From Polytrichum commune (Eukaryota > Streptophyta > Polytrichopsida > Polytrichales > Polytrichaceae): DNA of 64,000 bases. Both the position numbers and the translations under genes were made by a program. The notes beneath the pieces were generated by a model, which was given only the letters and a program-made list of their open reading frames with translations, was not told the origin of the DNA and searched no databases. The stretch spans positions 26,784,001-26,848,000 of the forward strand of contig OX485804.1 in NCBI GenBank assembly GCA_950295325.1, in the 5' to 3' direction. Numbering within the stretch: position 1 is the stretch's first letter; the number at the start of each line of letters is the position of its first letter. This document shows, piece after piece, positions 15,001-28,147 of the stretch.

Positions 15001-18000
15001 TGGTATAAGGGTACTCTGATTTGACACCAAACATGTGTGTTTGAAGTGCAATCTGATGTGAGGTCTAGATATGCTAGTATTAAGGTCAAACTGATGTGAG
15101 GTTAGATATGTGGGTTAAAAGTGCAATATGATATGAGGTTAGTTTCGACTTGTGGGTATAAGGGTGATTTGATATAAGCTTAGAAATTTCAGAAATTCCA
15201 GGACCGAGTTTGAGTGTCTCGGTGCCGAGACACAATTTTTGGTATTGAAACTGTAAACCCTACAATGATATTTGATATGGAAATCTAGATTTATTTGGTA
15301 TAAGGGTACTCTGATTTGACACCAAACATGTGTTTTTGAAGTGCAATTTGATGGGAGGTGTAGATATGCTAGTATTAAGGTCAAAGTGATGTGAGGTTAG
15401 ATATGTGGGTTACAAGTGCAATCTGATATGAGGTTAGTTTGGACTTGTGGGTATAAGGGTGATTTGATGTAAGCTTAGAAATTTTTGAAATCCCAGGGCC
15501 GAGTTTGAGTGTCTCGGTGCCGAGACACAATTTTTGGTATTCAAACTGTAAACCCTACAATGATATTTGATATGGAAATCTAGATTTATTTGGTATAAGG
15601 GTACTCTGATTTGACACCAAACACGTGTGTTTGAAGTGCAATCTGATGTGAGGTGTAGATATGCTAGTATTAAGGTCAAACTGATGTGAGGTTAGATATG
15701 TGGCTGAAAAGTGCAATATGATATGAGGTTAGTTTGGACTTGTGGGTATAAGGGTGATTTGATGTAAGCTTAGAAATTTCTGAAATTCCAGGACCGAGTT
15801 TGAGTGTCTCGGTGCCGAGACACAATTTTTGGTATTGAAACTGTAAACCCTACAATGATATTTGATATGGAAATCTAGATTTATTTGGTATAAGGGTACT
15901 CTGATTTGACACCAAACATGTGTGTTTGAAGTGCAATCTGATGTGAGGTGTAGATATGCTAGTATTAAGGTCAAACTGATGTGAGGATAGATATGTGGGT
16001 TAGAAGTGCAATCTGATATGAGGTTAGTTTGGACTTGTGGGTATAAGGGTGATTTGATGTAAGCTTAGAAATTTCTGAAATCCCAGGGCCGAGTTTGAGT
16101 GTCTCGGTGCCGAGACACAAATTTTGGTATTGAAACTGTAAACCCTACAATGATATTTGATATGGAAATCTAGATTTATTTGGTATAAGGGTACTCTGAT
16201 TTGACACCAAACATGTGTGTTTGAAGTGCAATCTGATGTGAGGTGTAGATATGCTAGTATTAAGGTCAAACTGATGTGAGGTTAGATATGTGGGTTACAA
16301 GTGCAATCTGATATGAGGTTAGTTTGGACTTGTGGGTATAAGGGTGATTTGATGTAAGCTTAGAAATTTCTGAAATCCCAGGGCCGAGTTTGAGTGTCTC
16401 GGTGCCGAGACACAAATTTTGGTATTGAAACTGTAAACCCTACATTGATATTTGATATGGAAATCTAGATTTATTTGGTATAAGGGTACTTTGATTTGAC
16501 ACCAAACATGTGTGTTTCAAGTGCAATCTCATGCGAGGTGTAGATATGCTAGTATTAAGGTCAAACTGATGTGAGGTTAGATATGTGGGTTACAAGTGCA
16601 ATCTGATATGAGGTTAGTTTGGACTTGTGGGTATAAGGGTGATTTGATGTAAGCTTAGAAATTTCTAAAATTCCAGGACCGAGTTTGAGTGTCTCGGTGC
16701 CGAGACACAAATTTTGGTATTCAAACTGTAAACCCTACAATGATATTTGATATGGAAATCTAGATTTATTTGGTATAAGGGTACTCTGATTTGACACCAA
16801 ACATGTGTGTTTGAAGTGCAATTTGATCTGAGGTCTAGATATGCTAGTATTAACGTCAAATTGATGTGACGTTAGATATGTGGGTTAAAAGTGCAATATG
16901 ATATGAGGTAAGTTTGGACTTGTGGGTATAAGGGTGATTTGATGTAAGCTTAGAAATTTTTGAAATTCCAGGACCGAGTTTGAGTGTCCCGGTGCCGAGA
17001 CACAATTTTTGGTATTGAAACTGTAAACCCTACAATGATATTTGATATGGAAATCTAGATTTATTTGGTATAAGGGTACTCTGATTTGACACCAAACATG
17101 TGTGTTTGAAGTGCAATATGATGTGAGGTGTAGATATGCTAGTATTAAGGTCAAACTGATGTGAGGTTAGATATGTGGGTTACAAGTGCAATCTGATATG
17201 AGGTTAGTTTGGACTTGTGGGTATAAGGGTGATTTGATGTAAGCTTAGAAATTTTTGAAATTCCAGGACCGAGTTTGAGTGTCTCGGTGCCGAGACACAA
17301 TTTTTGGTATTGAAACTGTAAACCCTACAATGATATTTGATATGGAAATCTAGATTTATTTGGTATAAGGGTACTCTGATTTGACACCAAACATGTGTGT
17401 TTGAAGTGCAATCTGATGTGAGGTCTAGATATGCTAGTATTAAGGTCAAACTGATGTGAGGTTAGATATGTGGGTTACAAGTGCAATCTGATATGAGGTT
17501 AGTTTGGACTTGTGGGTATAAGGGTGATTTGATGTAAGCTTAGAAATTTTTGAAATTCCAGGACCGAGTTTGAGTGTCTCGGTGCCGAGACACAATTTTT
17601 GGTATTCAAACTGTAAACCCTACAATGATATTTGATATGGAAATCTAGATTTATTTGGTATAAGGGTACTCTGATTTGACACCAAACATGTGTGTTTGAA
17701 GTGCAATATGATGTGAGGTGCAGATATGCTAGTATTAAGGTCAAACTGATGTGAGGTTAGATATGTGGGTTACAAGTGCAATCTGATATGAGGTTAGTTT
17801 GGACTTGTGGGTATAAGGGTGATTTGATGTAAGCTTAGAAATTTTTGAAATTCCAGGGCCGAGTTTGAGTGTCTCGGTGCCGAGACACAATTTTTGGTAT
17901 TGGAACTGTAAACCCTACAATGATATTTGATATGGAAATCTAGATTTATTTGGTATAAGGGTACTCTGATTTGACACCAAACATGTGTGTTTGAAGTGCA

Positions 18001-21000
18001 ATCTGATGTGAGGTCTAGATATGCTAGTATTAAGGTCAAACTGATGTGAGGTTAGATATGTGGCTTAAAAGTGCAATATGATATGAGGTTAGTTTGGACT
18101 TGTGGCCATAAGGGTGATTTGATGTAAGCTTAGAAATTTCTGAAATTCCAGGACCGAGTTTGAGTGGCTCGGTGCCGAGACACAATTTTTGGTATTCAAA
18201 CTGTAAACCCTACAATGATATTTGATATGGAAATCTAGATTTATTTGGTATAAGGGTACTCTGATTTGACACCAAACACGTGTGTTTGAAGTGCAATCTG
18301 ATGTGAGGTGTAGATATGCTAGTATTAAGGTCAAACTGATGTGAGGTTAGATATGTGGCTGAAAAGTGCAATATGATATGAGGTTAGTTTGGACTTGTGG
18401 GTATAAGGGTGATTTGATGTAAGCTTAGAAATTTCTGAAATCCCAGGGCCGAGTTTGAGTGTCTCGGTGCCGAGACACAATTTTTGGTATTGGAACTGTA
18501 AACCCTACAATGATATTTGATATGGAAATCTAGATTTATTTGGTATAAGGGTACTCTAATTTGACACCAAACATGTGTGTTTGAAGTGCAATCTGATGCG
18601 AGGTGTAGATATGCTAGTATTAAGGTCAAACTGATGTGAGGTTAGATATGTGGGTTAGAAGTGCAATCTGATATGAGGTTAGTTTGGACTTGTGGGTATA
18701 AGGGTGATTTGATGTAAGCTTAGAAAATTTTGAAATTCCAGGGCCGAGTTTGAGTGTCTCGGTGCCGAGACACAATTTTTGGTATTCAAACTGTAAACCC
18801 TACAATGATATTTGATATGGAAATCTAGATTTATTTGGTATAAGGGTACTCTGATTTGACACCAAACATGTGTGTTTGAAGTGCAATCTGATGTGAGGTG
18901 TAGATATGCTAGTATTAAGGTCAAACTGATGTGAGGTTAGATATGTGGGTTACAAGTGCAATCTGATATCAGGTTAGTTTGGACTTGTGGGTATAAGGGT
19001 GATTTGATGTAAGCTTAGAAATTTCTGAAATTCCAGGACCGAGTTTGAGTGTCTCGGTGCCGAGACACAATTTTTGGTATTCAAACTGTAAACCCTACAA
19101 TGATATTTGATATGGAAATCTAGATTTATTTGGTATAAGGGTACTCTGATTTGACACCAAACATGTGTGTTTGAAGTGCAATCTGATGTGAGGTCTAGAT
19201 ATGCTAGTATTAAGGTCAAACTGATGTGAGGTTAGATATGTGGCTTAAAAGTGCAATATGATATGAGGTTAGTTTGGACTTGTGGCCATAAGGGTGATTT
19301 GATGTAAGCTTAGAAATTTCTGAAATTCCAGGACCGAGTTTGAGTGGCTCGGTGCCGAGACACAATTTTTGGTATTCAAACTGTAAACCCTACAATGATA
19401 TTTGATATGGAAATCTAGATTTATTTGGTATAAGGGTACTCTGATTTGACACCAAACATGTGTGTTTGAAGTGCAATCTGATGCGAGGTGTAGATATGCT
19501 AGTATTAAGGTCAAACTGATGTGAGGTTAGATATGTGGGTTACAAGTGCAATCTGATATCAGGTTAGTTTGGACTTGTGGGTATAAGGGTGATTTGATGT
19601 GAGCTTAGAAATTTCTGAAAGTCCAGGACCGAGTTTGAGTGTCTCGGTGCCGAGACACAATTTTTGGTATTCAAACTGTAAACCCTACAATGATATTTGA
19701 TATGGAAATCTAGATTTATTTGGTATAAGGGTACTCTGATTTGACACCAAACATGTGTGTTTGAAGTGCAATTTGATCTGAGGTCTAGATATGCTAGTAT
19801 TAACGTCAAATTGATGTGAGGTTAGATATGTGGGTTACAAGTGCAATCTGATATGAGGTTAGTTTGGACTTGTGGGTATAAGGGTGATTTGATGTAAGCT
19901 TAGAAATTTCTGAAATCCCAGGGCCGAGTTTGAGTGTCTCGGTGCCGAGACACAATTTTTGGTATTGGAACTGTAAACCCTACAATGATATTTGATATGG
20001 AAATCTAGATTTATTTGGTATAAGGGTACTCTAATTTGACACCAAACATGTGTGTTTGAAGTGCAATCTGATGCGAGGTGTAGATATGCTAGTATTAAGG
20101 TCAAACTGATGTGAGGTTAGATATGTGGGTTAGAAGTGCAATCTGATATGAGGTTAGTTTGGACTTGTGGGTATAAGGGTGATTTGATGTAAGCTTAGAA
20201 AATTTTGAAATTCCAGGGCCGAGTTTGAGTGTCTCGGTGCCGAGACACAATTTTTGGTATTCAAACTGTAAACCCTACAATGATATTTGATATGGAAATC
20301 TAGATTTATTTGGTATAAGGGTACTCTGATTTGACACCAAACATGTGTGTTTGAAGTGCAATCTGATGTGAGGTGTAGATATGCTAGTATTAAGGTCAAA
20401 CTGATGTGAGGTTAGATATGTGGGTTACAAGTGCAATCTGATATCAGGTTAGTTTGGACTTGTGGGTATAAGGGTGATTTGATGTAAGCTTAGAAATTTC
20501 TGAAATCCCAGGGCCGAGTTTGAGTGTCTCGGTGCCGAGACACAAATTTTGGTATTGAAACTGTAAACCCTACAATGATATTTGATATGGAAATCTAGAT
20601 TTATTTGGTATAAGGGTACTTTGATTTGACACCAAACATGTGTGTTTCAAGTGCAATCTCATGCGAGGTGTAGATATGCTAGTATTAAGGTCAAACTGAT
20701 GTGAGGTTAGATATGTGGGTTACAAGTGCAATCTGATATGAGGTTAGTTTGGACTTGTGGGTATAAGGGTGATTTGATGTAAGCTTAGAAATTTCTGAAA
20801 TTCCAGGACCGAGTTTGAGTGTCTCGGTGCCGAGACACAATTTTTGGTATTCAAACTGTAAACCCTACAATGATATTTGATATGGAAATCTAGATTTATT
20901 TGGTATAAGGGTACTCTGATTTGACACCAAACATGTGTGTTTGAAGTGCAATCTGATGTGAGGTGTAGATATGCTAGTATTAAGGTCAAACTGATGTGAG

Positions 21001-24000
21001 GTTAGATATGTGGGTTACAAGTGCAATCTGATATGAGGTTAGTTTGGACTTGTGGGTATACGACTAATGTGATTTAATTTTCGATATTTCTGAAATTCCA
21101 GGACCGTGTTTGAGTGTCTCGGTGCCGAGACACAATTTTTGGTATTCAAACTGTAAACCCTACACTGATATTTGATATGGAAATCTAGATTTATTTGGTA
21201 TAAGGGTACTCTGATTTGACACCAAACATGTGTGTTTGAAGTGCAATCTGATGTGAGGTGTAGATATGCTAGTATTAAGGTCAAACTGATGTGAGGTTAG
21301 ATATGTGGGTTACAAGTGCAATCTAATATGAGGTTAGTTTGGACTTGTGGGTGTAAGGGTGATTTGATGTAAGCTTAGAAAATTTTGAAATTCCAGGCCC
21401 GAGTTTGAGTGTCTCCGTGCCGAGACACAATTTTTGGTATTGAAACTGTAAACCCTACAATGATATTTGATATGGAAATCTAGATTTATTTGGTATAAGG
21501 GTACTCTGATTTGACACCAAACATGTGTGTTTGAAGTGCAATATGATGTGAGGTGTAGATATGCTAGTATTAAGGTCAAACTGATGTGAGGTTAGATATG
21601 TGGGTTACAAGTGCAATCTGATATGAGGTTAGTTTGGACTTGTGGGTATAAGGGTGATTTGATGTAAGCTTAGAAAATTTTGAATCTCCAGGACCGTGTT
21701 TGACTGTCTCGGTGCCGAGACACAATTTTTGGTATTGAACAGTAAACCATACACTGATATTTGATATGGAAATCTAGATTTATTTGTTATAAGGGTACTC
21801 TGATTTGACACCAAACATGTGTGCTTGAATTGCAATCTGATGTGAGGTGTAGATATGATAGTATTAAGGTCAAACTGATGTGAGGTTAGATATGTGGGTT
21901 ACAAGTGCAATCTGATATGAGGTTAGTTTGGACTTGTGGGTATAAGGGTGATTTGATGTAAGCTTAGAAAATTTTGAAATTCCAGGACCGTGTTTGACTG
22001 TCTCGGTGCCGAGACACAATTTTTGGTATTGAACAGTAAACCATACACTGATATTTGATATGGAAATCTAGATTTATTTGGTATAAGGGTACTCTGATTT
22101 GACACCAAACATGTGTGTTTGAAGTGCAATATGATGTGAGGTGTAGATATGCTAGTATTAAGGTCAAACTGATGTGAGGTTAGATATGTGGGTTACAAGT
22201 GCAATCTGATATGAGGTTAGTTTGGACTTGTGGGTATAAGGGTGATTTGATGTAAGCTTAGAAAATTTTGAAATTCCAGGACCGTGTTTGACTGTCTCGG
22301 TGCCGAGACACAATTTTTGGTATTGAAACTGTAAACCCTACAATGATATTTGATATGGAAATCTAGATTTATTTGGTATAAGGGTACTCTGATTTGACAC
22401 CAAACATGTGTGTTTGAAGTGCAATATGATGTGAGGTGTAGATATGCTAGTATTAAGGTCAAACTGATGTGAGGTTAGATATGTGGGTTACAAGTGCAAT
22501 CTGATATGAGGTAAGTTTGGACTTGTGGGTATAAGGGTGATTTGATGTAAGCTTAGAAAATTTTGAAATTCCAGGGCCGAGTTTGAGTGTCTCGGTGCCG
22601 AGACACAATTTTTGGTATTCAAACTGTAAACCCTACAATGATATTTGATATGGAAATCTAGATTTATTTGGTATAAGGGTACTCTGATTTGACACCAAAC
22701 ATGTGTGTTTGAAGTGCAATCTGATGTGAGGTGTAGATATGCTAGTATTAAGGTCAAACTGATGTGAGGTTAGATATGTGGGTTACAAGTGCAATCTGAT
22801 ATCAGGTTAGTTTGGACTTGTGGGTATAAGGGTGATTTGATGTAAGCTTAGAAATTTCTGAAATCCCAGGGCCGAGTTTGAGTGTCTCGGTGCCGAGACA
22901 CAAATTTTGGTATTGAAACTGTAAACCCTACAATGATATTTGATATGGAAATCTAGATTTATTTGGTATAAGGGTACTTTGATTTGACACCAAACATGTG
23001 TGTTTCAAGTGCAATCTCATGCGAGGTGTAGATATGCTAGTATTAAGGTCAAACTGATGTGAGGTTAGATATGTGGGTTACAAGTGCAATCTGATATGAG
23101 GTTAGTTTGGACTTGTGGGTATAAGGGTGATTTGATGTAAGCTTAGAAATTTCTGAAATTCCAGGACCGAGTTTGAGTGTCTCGGTGCCGAGACACAATT
23201 TTTGGTATTCAAACTGTAAACCCTACAATGATATTTGATATGGAAATCTAGATTTATTTGGTATAAGGGTACTCTGATTTGACACCAAACATGTGTGTTT
23301 GAAGTGCAATCTGATGTGAGGTGTAGATATGCTAGTATTAAGGTCAAACTGATGTGAGGTTAGATATGTGGGTTACAAGTGCAATCTGATATGAGGTTAG
23401 TTTGGACTTGTGGGTATACGACTAATGTGATTTAATTTTCGATATTTCTGAAATTCCAGGACCGTGTTTGAGTGTCTCGGTGCCGAGACACAATTTTTGG
23501 TATTCAAACTGTAAACCCTACACTGATATTTGATATGGAAATCTAGATTTATTTGGTATAAGGGTACTCTGATTTGACACCAAACATGTGTGTTTGAAGT
23601 GCAATCTGATGTGAGGTGTAGATATGCTAGTATTAAGGTCAAACTGATGTGAGGTTAGATATGTGGGTTACAAGTGCAATCTAATATGAGGTTAGTTTGG
23701 ACTTGTGGGTGTAAGGGTGATTTGATGTAAGCTTAGAAAATTTTGAAATTCCAGGGCCGAGTTTGAGTGTCTCCGTGCCGAGACACAATTTTTGGTATTG
23801 AAACTGTAAACCCTACAATGATATTTGATATGGAAATCTAGATTTATTTGGTATAAGGGTACTCTGATTTGACACCAAACATGTGTGTTTGAAGTGCAAT
23901 ATGATGTGAGGTGTAGATATGCTAGTATTAAGGTCAAACTGATGTGAGGTTAGATATGTGGGTTACAAGTGCAATCTGATATGAGGTTAGTTTGGACTTG

Positions 24001-27000
24001 TGGGTATAAGGGTGATTTGATGTAAGCTTAGAAAATTTTGAAATTCCAGGACCGTGTTTGACTGTCTCGGTGCCGAGACACAATTTTTGGTATTGAACAG
24101 TAAACCATACACTGATATTTGATATGGAAATCTAGATTTATTTGGTATAAGGGTACTCTGATTTGACACCAAACATGTGTGCTTGAATTGCAATCTGATG
24201 TGAGGTGTAGATATGATAGTATTAAGGTCAAACTGATGTGAGGTTAGATATGTGGGTTACAAGTGCAATCTGATATGAGGTTAGTTTGGACTTGTGGGTA
24301 TAAGGGTGATTTGATGTAAGCTTAGAAAATTTTGAAATTCCAGGACCGTGTTTGACTGTCTCGGTGCCGAGACACAATTTTTGGTATTGAACAGTAAACC
24401 ATACACTGATATTTGATATGGAAATCTAGATTTATTTGGTATAAGGGTACTCTGATTTGACACCAAACATGTGTGTTTGAAGTGCAATATGATGTGAGGT
24501 GTAGATATGCTAGTATTAAGGTCAAACTGATGTGAGGTTAGATATGTGGGTTACAAGTGCAATCTGATATGAGGTTAGTTTGGACTTGTGGGTATAAGGG
24601 TGATTTGATGTAAGCTTAGAAAATTTTGAAATTCCAGGACCGTGTTTGACTGTCTCGGTGCCGAGACACAATTTTTGGTATTGAAACTGTAAACCCTACA
24701 ATGATATTTGATATGGAAATCTAGATTTATTTGGTATAAGGGTACTCTGATTTGACACCAAACATGTGTGTTTGAAGTGCAATATGATGTGAGGTGTAGA
24801 TATGCTAGTATTAAGGTCAAACTGATGTGAGGTTAGATATGTGGGTTACAAGTGCAATCTGATATGAGGTAAGTTTGGACTTGTGGGTATAAGGGTGATT
24901 TGATGTAAGCTTAGAAATTTTTGACATTCCAGGGCCGAGTTTGATTGTCTCCGTGCCGAGACACAATTTTTGGTATTCAAACTGTAAACCCTACAATGAT
25001 ATTTGATATGGAAATCTTGATTTATTTGGTATAAGGGTACTTTGATTTGACACCAAACATGTGTGTTTGAAGTGCAATATGATGTGAGGTGTAGATATGC
25101 TAGTATTAAGGTCAAACTGATGTGAGGTTAGATATGTGGGTTACAAGTGCAATCTGATATGAGGTAAGTTTGGACTTGTGGGTATAAGGGTGATTTGATG
25201 TAAGCTTAGAAATTTTTGACATTCCAGGGCCGAGTTTGATTGTCTCCGTGCCGAGACACAATTTTTGGTATTCAAACTGTAAACCCTACAATGATATTTG
25301 ATATGGAAATCTTGATTTATTTGGTATAAGGGTACTCTGATTTGACACCAGACATGTGTGTTTGAAGTGCAATATGATGTGAGGTGTAGATATGCTAGTA
25401 TTAAGGTCAAACTGATGTGAGGTTAGATATGTGGGTTACAAGTGCAATCTGATATGAGGTAAGTTTGGACTTGTGGGTATAAGGGTGATTTGATGTAAGC
25501 TTAGAAATTTTTGAAATTCCAGGGCCGAGTTTGAGTGTCTCGGTGCCGAGACACAATTTTTGGTATTCAAACTGTAAACCCTACAATGATATTTGATATG
25601 GAAATCTAGATTTATTTGGTATAAGGGTACTCTGATTTGACACCAAACATGTGTGTTTGAAGTGCAATATGATGTGAGGTGTAGATATGCTAGTATTAAG
25701 GTCAAACTGATGTGAGGTTAGATATGTGGGTTACAAGTGCAATCTGATATGAGGTAAGTTTGGACTTGTGGGTATAAGGGTGATTTGATGTAAGCTTAGA
25801 AATTTTTGAAATTCCAGGGCCGAGTTTGAGTGTCTCGGTGCCGAGACACAATTTTTGGTATTCAAACTGTAAACCCTACAATGATATTTGATATGGAAAT
25901 CTAGATTTATTTGGTATAAGGGTACTCTGATTTGACACCAAACATGTGTGTTTGAAGTGCAATATGATGTGAGGTCTAGATATGCTAGTATTAAGGTCAA
26001 ACTGATGTGAGGTTAGATATGTGGGTTACAAGTGCAATCTAATATGGGGTTAGTTTGGACTTGTGGGTATAAGGGTGATTTGATGTAAGCTTAGAAATTT
26101 TTGAAATCCCAGGGCCGAGTTTGAGTGTCTCGGTGCCGAGACACAATTTTTGGTATTCAAACTGTAAACCCTACAATGATATTTGCTATGGAAATCTAGA
26201 TTTATTTGGTATAAGGGTACTCTGATTTGACACCAAACATGTGTGTTTGAAGTGCAATTTGATGTGAGGTCTAGATATGCTAGTATTAAGGTCAAACTGA
26301 TGTGAGGTTAGATATGTGGGTTACAAGTGCAATCTGATATGAGGTAAGTTTGGACTTGTGGGTATAAGGGTGATTTGATGTAAGCTTAGAAATTTTTGAC
26401 ATTCCAGGGCCGAGTTTGATTGTCTCCGTGCCGAGACACAATTTTTGGTATTCAAACTGTAAACCCTACAATGATATTTGATATGGAAATCTAGATTTAT
26501 TTGGTATAAGGGTACTCTGATTTGACACCAAACATGTGTGTTTGAAGTGCAATATGATGTGAGGTGTAGATATGCTAGTATTAAGGTCAAACTGATGTGA
26601 GGTTAGATATGTGGGTTACAAGTGCAATCTGATATGAGGTAAGTTTGGACTTGTGGGTATAAGGGTGATTTGATGTAAGCTGAGAAATTTTTGACATTCC
26701 AGGGCCGAGTTTGATTGTCTCGGTGCCGAGACACAAGTTTTGGTATTCAAACTGTAAACCCTACAATGATATTTGATATGGAAATCTTGATTTATTTGGT
26801 ATAAGGGTACTCTGATTTGACACCAAACATGTGTGTTTGAAGTGCAATATGATGTGAGGTGTAGATATGCTAGTATTAAGGTCAAACTGATGTGAGGTTA
26901 GATATGTGGGTTACAAGTGCAATCTGATATGAGGTAAGTTTGGACTTGTGGGTATAAGGGTGATTTGATGTAAGCTTAGAAATTTTTGACATTCCAGGGC

Positions 27001-27560
27001 CGAGTTTGATTGTCTCCGTGCCGAGACACAATTTTTGGTATTCAAACTGTAAACCCTACAATGATATTTGATATGGAAATCTAGATTTATTTGGTATAAG
27101 GGTACTCTGATTTGACACCAAACATGTGTGTTTGAAGTGCAATTTGATGTGAGGTCTAGATATGCTAGTATTAACGTCAAATTGATGTGAGGTTAGATAT
27201 GTGGGTTAAAAGTGCAATATGATATGAGGTAAGTTTGGACTTGTGGGTATAAGGGTGATTTGATGTAAGCTTAGAAATTTTTGAAATTCCAGGCCCGAGT
27301 TTGAGTGTCTCGGTGCCGAGACACAATTTTTGGTATTGAAACTGTAAACCCTACAATGATATTTGATATGGAAATCTAGATTTATTTGGTATAAGGGTAC
27401 TCTGATTTGACACCAAACATGTGTGTTTGAAGTGCAATTTGATGTGAGGTGTAGATATGCTAGTATTAAGGTCAAACTGATGTGAGGTTAGATATGTGGG
27501 TTACAAGTGCAATCTGATATGAGGTTAGTTTGGACTTGTGGGTATAAGGGTAATCTGATT
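1..27560. repeat. 295-bp satellite array, about 93 monomers
   Basis: The same unit of about 295 bp repeats head to tail from the window edge, so the array continues to the left. Monomers are mostly over 95% alike; some are 296 bp (one extra T in a T run) or 294 bp. Each carries a HindIII site (AAGCTT), XbaI sites (TCTAGA), a telo-box-like AAACCCTA and a palindrome with 9-bp arms, GTGTCTCGG-TG-CCGAGACAC. The monomer is itself built from diverged sub-repeats of about 40-50 bp around AAGTGCAATCTGATATGAGG. Variant patterns recur every 5 monomers (1,476 bp), 8 monomers (2,358 bp), 12 monomers (3,542 bp) and 32 monomers (9,446 bp), so there is higher-order structure. An 81-codon minus-strand frame occurs in most monomers but is not credible as a gene. 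Confidence 0.97.
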
Positions 27561-28147
27561 TAAGCTTCGAAATTTCTGAAATTCCAGGGCCGAATTTGAG
27601 TGTCTCGGTCCCGAGACACATTTTCTGGTTTTCAAAGTCTACTACCTACAATCATAGTAGATATTGATATCTAGATTTGCTTGTTATATGTGTACTATGA
27701 TATGATGTTAGAAATGTTTGTTAGAAGTTTAATCTGATCTAAGGTTTGATATCTGTAAGGATAGGTATGTTTGAAATTGAATTTTAGAGTTGATTTCTAG
27801 TTTCTCGGTCCCGAGAGACTATTTGAGACTATTAAACTCTTCCACCTCACTATGACTTCAGGGGCTATAAGTGTAATCTGATATAAGAGTAACCTGATAT
27901 GAGTGTAATCTGATATAAGTGTAACTTGATATAAGTGTAATTTGATATATTATAAATTTGCAATGTGAGCTAAGAGGGTGATCCGATGTAAGGATCACTA
28001 TTTCATGAGTTGAATATTTGTGCCTAGTACTAGTGTCTCGGTCCCGATACATGTCTTTTGATGGTCAAACAATACCACATACACTTATAACTGATGGCAG
28101 CTGAGCTCATGTTCTCTCCTTGATTTACTAGTACATATATTTTGCAG
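27561..28147. repeat. decayed satellite-related repeat, ending in a splice acceptor
   Basis: Beyond the regular array the sequence keeps the short motifs (TAAGTGTAATCTGATATRAG) and three diverged copies of the palindrome (near 27,600, 27,803 and 28,034, with core CTCGGTCCCGA) but loses the 295-bp period. It ends in a pyrimidine-rich stretch and TTTTGCAG, a good 3' splice site at 28,146-28,147. The stretch, and perhaps the array itself, may therefore be intron of the gene that follows. Confidence 0.75.

Noticed and set aside
86-27475. An 81-99-residue minus-strand open frame (MTLILAYLDLTS...) repeated in most satellite monomers
   Set aside because: The period of 295 is not a multiple of three, one-base length variants break or shift the frame in many monomers, and nothing about it resembles a protein family. 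It reflects low stop density in a homogenised repeat.
1-27560. CRISPR-like array or tandem gene cluster
   Set aside because: There are no short direct repeats with unique spacers; the whole 295-bp unit repeats. The setting is a plant nuclear genome.
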